Below are positions 59,001 through 64,000 of a stretch of DNA of 64,000 nt, piece by piece (positions within the stretch are counted from its first letter, which is position 1; the number at the start of each line of letters is the position of its first letter). Under the pieces are notes generated by a model. The model had not been told where the DNA came from and made no database searches. It worked only from the letters and a program-made list of their open reading frames with translations. Source of the stretch: Nymphaea colorata (lineage: Eukaryota; Streptophyta; Magnoliopsida; Nymphaeales; Nymphaeaceae); NCBI RefSeq assembly GCF_008831285.2, contig NC_045146.1, positions 3,252,001-3,316,000 on the forward strand. The letters run 5' to 3'. The position numbers and the translations under genes were made by a program.

Positions 59001-59772
59001 CTGCAACGACTGCTATTTCTTGTTTAGCATTTTTTTTGCATTTCTGTGTTCTGTCCTGGTTTTGTTGTTTTTTTGTTTACTTGTTTAATGTTTGTACTTT
59101 GTAAGCATGCTAATGCCGTAATACAATAACTTATATGTAATATATAATATTCATATATAATTTATCCATAAAGTGTGTAGTGTAGAGTGTCTAGAGTCTA
59201 GACTATAGTGTATACTCTAAATTTCTAAATTCTTACATATATATATTATAATAATAACAAATAAATATTTTCGCCACACCGCCGCACCTAAATTTATGGG
59301 GATGTACCGCTCCGGCACGCGCACCCCGCACCTATGTGACAGCTTATATGTCTCATGAAATATCCACGTCAAGCATATTTATGCAAGGAATACGTGCAGT
59401 TATCGGTGATTTCACTTATTTACAGTGAGTTGACACTTGACAAGCATCTACTTAAATGGAAGTGAAAGAGAACTCCATCCTTCATAAAACGGTAATAGCT
59501 ACTGAAAGGCACATATAAGAGCAGACAAGATTACCATTTGGATGACGCAGACGGCTGCAAAATAATATAAAGAAAAGGTTAGAATGTAAAAGGAAGAGAT
59601 AACCAGGGAAAGCAGTTCCAAGCATGTTAAAGGGAATTTAAGCATCACCTTAGCAGTGATATTTCATTGCAAAAATCTTCCATGTTCTCTGCAGTCAAAT
59701 CTTGTTCCAGAAAAATCTTTATTGCAACATCTGTTCCATTCCAAATACCACGGAAAACTTCTCCAAAGAACC
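55925..59772 (-). CDS. Raf-like MAPKKK, catalytic domain (partial gene)
   Basis: Exons on the - strand are 59772-59649, 59554-59535, 58153-57997, 56740-56452, 56238-56166 and 56022-55925. All have AG/GT borders with matching phases. They encode the Gly loop GFFGEVF, VAIK lysine, CNEISLL glutamate, [48 protein letters not shown], the metal motif as [15 protein letters not shown] and [20 protein letters not shown]. The end is [20 protein letters not shown] and about 13 more residues (stop TAG 55925-55927). This is the plant Raf-like MAPKKK kinase domain, resembling the EDR1/CTR1-type groups. The first exon opens in phase 1, so N-terminal exons exist upstream; none is visible to 62633, and they are probably past 64000. 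Substrates are unknown. Confidence 0.88.
56166..56238 (-). CDS. Raf-like kinase exon
   Basis: 73 bp between cgttcag|GTG and TTTCAG|gttctc. Reads [20 protein letters not shown] then KLIS. Confidence 0.88.
56452..56740 (-). CDS. Raf-like kinase exon (catalytic loop, activation segment)
   Basis: 289 bp between tttaaag|AGG and ATGCAA|gtaagt. It carries [53 protein letters not shown] and the C-lobe start. The DLG motif replaces the common DFG (codon CTT). Confidence 0.92.
57997..58153 (-). CDS. Raf-like kinase exon (hinge region)
   Basis: 157 bp between ttttccag|TCA and TATGCAG|gttggt. Reads [33 protein letters not shown] and [18 protein letters not shown]. Confidence 0.9.
58230..59342. mobile_element. 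hAT-type non-autonomous element (1113 bp), TSD cttatatg
   Basis: A perfect 8-bp duplication cttatatg lies at 58222-58229 and 59343-59350. The left end is CTAAGTCACACGG and the reverse complement of the right end is CTGTCACATAGGTGCGG. It is related to the element at 10230 by termini and by subterminal blocks (ttcgcacccaa, gtgtggtcaaa; caccgccgcacctaaattt). It contains a 70-bp tandem repeat and a middle part (58560-58780) that looks like a gene start region. It lies in the kinase intron between the 20-nt exon and the hinge exon. Confidence 0.78.
58313..58452. repeat. Tandem duplication, 70-bp unit
   Basis: cacccaacacaagtcaaca...ttttggacacg occurs at 58313-58382 and 58383-58452 with two or three differences. 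A third partial start lies at 58453. It is inside the subterminal region of the hAT-type element. Confidence 0.92.
59535..59554 (-). CDS. Raf-like kinase 20-nt micro-exon
   Basis: Between attttgcag|CCG and AAATG|gtaatc. With the flanking phases it reads (S)RLRHPN(V), exactly filling the gap of the kinase sequence between EISLL and ILFLGAC. Confidence 0.85.
59649..59772 (-). CDS. Raf-like kinase exon (Gly loop, VAIK)
   Basis: 124 bp between gctgcag|GG and CTAAG|gtgatg. Reads [20 protein letters not shown] then [20 protein letters not shown]. The first exon visible in this window, starting in phase 1. Confidence 0.9.
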
Positions 59773-60582
59773 CTGCAGCATAGATAATTCCTTATCTAAA
59801 ACAGCAATAGTTCACTGCCATAGTTCAGGATAAAAGCCATGGGAAAAGCCTTGAAAAGAAAATGATCAATTACAACAATGAAAATAGAGACTTCTATAAA
59901 CTGGGACAATGACTTAGATGCATTATGAAGATCTTGGTGCATTATCTTGGTGCATTTTTATGGTTCATGCAAGAGGTTATCTTCACATCTATCTTCTTTG
60001 GCGATCCTCCTACTTTTTTATTCTTAATCATCTTTTGATGAAATAACACCATTATTCTCTACAAATGCAACACAACCAACTACGCAACATGAGTTTCCAC
60101 TAAGAAACCTCACATCCAAGGGACAGGCTTGTGGCGATATGCTGATGGATCCAAAACCTCTTTTCAAGTTTCAACTCACTATGAAGGCACCTAAAAAAAT
60201 CAAGGAGCTTGAAGGAGATTAAAGAATCAAAGTTGTTGAAGAGTATGAATGGCATATGAAATGCTCCAAGGTGATGTCATGGATTCTTAATAGTTTAGAG
60301 AGGAGCACTTGCACCAATGCAGCAATCTCCCTAACCAATGAAGCATAGGATTACCTCCAAGGGATGATACAAGGAAGGACCTGCTTATCAATATGATTTG
60401 GAGGCAGACATCTTCATGTTGACACCGCCGGACATGGGTGTGGGTATGGGATGCGGCTGATCTATTTTTCAATTTTTTTAGTATATGTTGGTAACTTTTG
60501 TATAATAATTCATATTTTATGGATACAATCAACTTACATATGTGTTTATTTACTTAAAATCTTATTGTTACACACACACACA

Positions 60583-60587
<5 letters not shown>

Positions 60588-60642
<55 letters not shown>
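60588..60642. repeat. (TA)n microsatellite
   Basis: Pure TA run, with an AC tract at about 60570-60583 just before it. Confidence 0.95.
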
Positions 60643-60645
<3 letters not shown>

Positions 60646-61232
60646 GGGTAGCCACCAAACCCTCATAGACCAGATTTGATGAGAATTATCTAGACCATTG
60701 ATTTTAATGAAATCCAATGGTGGAGATAAAGTTGAAAAAAAAAATGCAAATCCAGCTGTATTTTCAAGTGACTGAAAACCCCATCAAATGGTTTCGTTAA
60801 TTGAGATTTCTTCACCTCTCTTGTGGAGTATTTCAGTCTTCTGAAAACACAACTAGGTTTCTATCATTTTCAACTAGTCATCTTCTCAATGCATAAATTA
60901 TTGGCTCACAACTCTCAAGCATTTTTTCACGTGACTCCCCATAAATCCCTTTTGACTAAATGCACTAAATAGCAAGGCTTTTGTTCATATTGCCCATGGT
61001 GCTTCCTTAGAAGTGGTAAGCTTTTGAAATTTTTAATAAAATGATTTTTTTTTAAAAAGGTTGGTATCAGTAGATTGTTTCTAAGACTAAATTTGAATCT
61101 CTTATCCATGTTATACATAGAGACACACATAAATATACAAAAAAAAAAAAAAGATACACATCTTTCCAAGCATCTGGATGCCTCTGGCCTCTCCAGGCCG
61201 GATCGTTAGATGGTCAAAGGATTTCAAGTTTT

Positions 61233-61235
<3 letters not shown>

Positions 61236-61264
<29 letters not shown>
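61236..61264. repeat. (TA)n microsatellite
   Basis: Short TA run. Confidence 0.9.
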
Positions 61265-61269
<5 letters not shown>

Positions 61270-61433
61270 ATTTTTTATTATGTTTTGTCAGTAAAAACTG
61301 TGGCCATGCAACTAGTCATTGCAAATTCATCTTTTCCGATGACTTTTAGTGACATATTTTAAAAAACGACCATCCAGCCATAGAAGTAGCTGCTGGTTGA
61401 TTTCAATGCCTCCCTCTATCTCCCTGACTCCCC

Positions 61434-61488
<55 letters not shown>
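61434..61488. repeat. Compound (TA)n(TG)n microsatellite
   Basis: A TA run passes directly into a TG run. Confidence 0.95.
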
Positions 61489-61489
<1 letters not shown>

Positions 61490-62633
61490 TTAGGCTCTTT
61501 TTAACATTTTAAATTGAATTTTTATCAATACTTTTTAGGAAACATCATAAAACTCATTTTCATAATTTTTTAATTTAAAAAATTTTGATTTCCAGAAATT
61601 TCTTTCCAAAATTTTCCTCAAAAAGACAAAATTCCCAATTAATTTCCAAGACAAACATCAACATACAAAACCTGAGGACAATATTTGTGACAATGATATA
61701 TATCTAAGTATTGCTGTATTTTATGCATGTCAATATGTTTGTAAATATTTTGATGTATACTGTCTTTGTACTATTGCACTTCTTTTCTTATTGTTGTATT
61801 TTATGCATGCAATCTTCTTGTACATTTTGACATATTCCTTCTACTGTTGTACTTCTTTTCTTTCTTTTTGTTCTTTATTTTTCAATTTGATGTAATAAAC
61901 TGAATGCCCAACTTTCATTTTGCATTTAATCAAAACCAGTTGTTGGGAATGTCCAATAATAGCTAGTCTTTTAGCCATTGGGCGCTCTGAAAGACTATCT
62001 CAGTCCTCGTGTGATTGAGATAAGGCCACGTTGTGTTGCTGCTGCATGATGCATCCTCTGAACTCTGATGCTATTAGGCATATAACAAAAGTCTTCATTA
62101 TCCATTGTGAGTGTGATTATATCCTTTTAAGTGTGATTCGTAAATGATTAGACAACATAGTAATGATTAACCACTTTGAGTGATACTTATGTGAAGCCAA
62201 CTTGTCTGTGATATCGATGAGGGCTTCTATCTTGACAAAGAGTTCCAACCATTTTTCCAGAAACTTTTCACCCACCTTACAACATGAGAACTTTTTTCAT
62301 GCTGTCAAACACCCCCTAAGCCATATCCATGTCTATCACACGCTAAGAACAAATTCAGCCAGATAGTCAAAAACTATTGCATAGCTATTTTATATGTATC
62401 TAATTAAGATTTAGATCCCTGATAAACACAATTACACATCCCTCCATAACATATAGTACATTATATGCACACATTTATGCAAGCAAAATGGAACTCAAAC
62501 TCCATGAATCAACACTGCAGTTAAGCAGTTGGAAGCAAGGCAAAAGCATTCAAAATGATTTTATTGCAAAAAAAATCAACAGAGTTATATACTCACATAA
62601 ATATGACTCTAGGTTCTTTCTAAAGTTTGTTGT

Positions 62634-62918
62634 TGTAGAAACACGAACCACAAAGAGAGAGTAGAGAACGAACACACAATATACGTGGAAAACCTCAGAA
62701 AGAGGTGAAAAACCACGGGGAAGCTCTGACCTAGGGGCTCACCGCAACCCTAGGAGAGAGAGAATTATATTTCACTTAATTCAACACTTAAACATAAGTG
62801 ACAATATAAAGAGGGAGAGAGGAGAAGCCGCCTAGGGTAGCGAGCCCACCTCGGTACCCGCGCCCCATAGAACCGGGTCCAGATATGGACCCGGTTCCCA
62901 CAACAACATATTCTAACA
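62634..62918 (-). repeat. 3' LTR of the right-edge Copia
   Basis: 285 bp, aligning along its length to the Copia-2 LTR (ggaccgggtcc-type palindrome, ctaggcggc, cctagggttgcgg as read on the - strand), with scattered differences. Left flank on the + strand is ttgtt; the partner duplication is outside the window. Confidence 0.85.
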
Positions 62919-64000
62919 CTCCCCCTCAAGCTTGGCATACATGTCAAACATGCCAAGCTTGCTAACATTCTTTTCGAATGAAGAAGTACAAAGCCCTTTA
63001 GTTAGGACGTCTGCAATTTGATCTTCAGACTTCATATATGGCAGAATCAGCTCCTTTGAGTCAATGCGTTCCCGGATAAAATGACGGTCAATCTCCACAT
63101 GTTTGGTCCTGTCATGTAACACTGGATTATTGGCAAGATTAATCGCAGACTTGTTGTTACAGTACATCTTCATTTTATCTCCCAGTTCCACACCGATATC
63201 AGTCAAAAGAATCTTCAGCCACAGCATCTCTGTAACCCCCATTGCAACAGCCCTGTACTCAGCCTCAGCACTAGACCTCGAACATACTTCTTGCCTCTTA
63301 CTTCTCCAAACAACTAGGTTACCTCCAAGAAAGATACAATACCCTGTAGTGGACCTCCTTGTGTCAGTGCAACCTGCCCAATCTGCATCTGAGTAGCCCT
63401 CAATAGTAAGTTTGTCTTGTCGAGTATACAGCAGTCCTTTTCCTGGGTCATTCTTTAGATATCCCAACACTCTTTCTGCACTCTTCCAGTGACAATCCGT
63501 GGGAGCATGCATAAATTGACTTAGCACATTTACCGCATACGTGATATCAGGGCGAGTTAGAGTAAGATAGATAAGCTTACCAACTAGCCTCTGATATCGC
63601 CATTTTCCTTCCTCATCCAGAATAGTGCCCGTCTTGATACTTATCTTAGTCACCGACTCCATAGGAGTAAGATAGGGCCTACAACCAAGTTTACCTGTCT
63701 CCTTTAGTAAGTCAAGAGTGTACTTCCTTTGATTCATAACCAGCCCTGTCTCTGATCGAGCAATCTCTATCCCCAGAAAGTATCTCAGCTTACCCAGATC
63801 CTTGAGGTCGAATTCTTTAGCTAATCTCTCCTTCATCTTTCTGTTTTCTTCTTCATCACTGCCAGTGACAATCATATCATCAACGTAGACAAGGAGAAGA
63901 CTCACCAGACCATCTCTCTACTTTATGAATAGGGTATGATCTCCATTTCCTTGCTTGTACCCAGTAGACTTCATAACGATCCTTAGTCTCTCAAACCAAG
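62913..64000 (-). pseudogene. Copia RT-RNase H, partial, with a nonsense codon
   Basis: From the edge the frame reads [20 protein letters not shown] and LFIK, then TAG (63918-63920). It goes on in the same frame [20 protein letters not shown], through the RT thumb ([15 protein letters not shown]), RNase H ([35 protein letters not shown]) and [15 protein letters not shown] to a stop inside the LTR. The TAG lies where Copia-2 has CAG. Position 2 of the usual CDN motif is N (MYCNNK), another change from Copia-2. Confidence 0.88.

Larger units (their letters stand above)
59773..62633. other. Large upstream intron of the kinase, no exons seen
   Basis: No kinase-like exon on the - strand can be found. 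The stretch holds three microsatellites, a possible fragment of the hAT-type family near 60415-60475 (gacaccgccggacatgggtg), and otherwise AT-rich DNA. Confidence 0.4.
62634..64000 (-). mobile_element. Copia-2-related element, cut by the window edge
   Basis: The 3' LTR (62634-62918), PPT (ctccccctc on the + strand, 62919-62927) and the pol 3' half are in - orientation. The 5' part lies beyond 64000. It is the same family as Copia-2: LTR starts TGTTAGAATATGTTG and the end is TGTTTCTACA as read on the - strand. The encoded RNase H is nearly the same protein. It is probably inserted in the kinase's upstream intron. Confidence 0.88.

Overview
This is nuclear DNA from a flowering plant. It has spliced genes with GT-AG introns, plant-type Copia LTR retrotransposons primed by initiator tRNA-Met, hAT elements, and a badnavirus-like endogenous pararetrovirus. 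The host genes are not GC-rich in the way grass genes are, so a non-grass angiosperm is likely; I cannot name the species. Most of the 64 kb is transposable-element sequence in and around three host genes.

Layout. Positions 1-2538 hold exon-like pieces I cannot assign. Positions 2539-3003 are a decayed hAT (BED-finger) transposase. Positions 5293-11424 are a dense block: non-autonomous hAT elements with 8-bp target duplications, and an old, gutted Copia element (7760-11424). One LTR of that Copia was split by an 889-bp hAT element carrying a piece of the CCT4 (TCP-1 delta) chaperonin gene. Positions 12118-41008 are the GPI-transamidase subunit PIG-T gene on the + strand. Its five exons encode about 672 residues, and its third intron is 22.9 kb.

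That intron holds four things: (i) a Copia element (15778-28616, TSD acagc) whose 5' LTR is broken by about 2.9 kb of badnavirus-like DNA; (ii) a very young Copia (22999-28326, TSD gtatc, LTRs differing at 1 of 288 positions) inserted in the pol 3' end of the first; (iii) an antisense Copia (32106-37445, TSD ttgta) inside a hAT-type miniature element (31456-37467, TSD gtatggtg); (iv) a TRIM (37618-38083).

Positions 41009-51821 hold no gene I can support, but contain a solo LTR (47342-47767, TSD gaaac), a probable miniature element and tandem duplications. PEX7, the peroxisomal PTS2 receptor, is a single-exon gene on the - strand (51822-52799). A LINE reverse-transcriptase fragment lies near 53.5 kb. 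From 59772 down to 55925 on the - strand are six exons for the catalytic domain of a Raf-like MAPKKK. One exon is 20 nt long, and one intron carries a 1.1-kb hAT-type element. The N-terminal exons of the kinase are not visible and probably lie beyond 64000. A further Copia copy, related to the young one, runs off the right edge (62634-64000, - strand).

The three host genes are unrelated housekeeping or signalling genes: GPI anchoring in the ER, peroxisomal import, and a kinase. The most distinctive features are the element carrying a CCT4 fragment, the Copia/pararetrovirus chimera, and the nested insertions inside the PIG-T intron.
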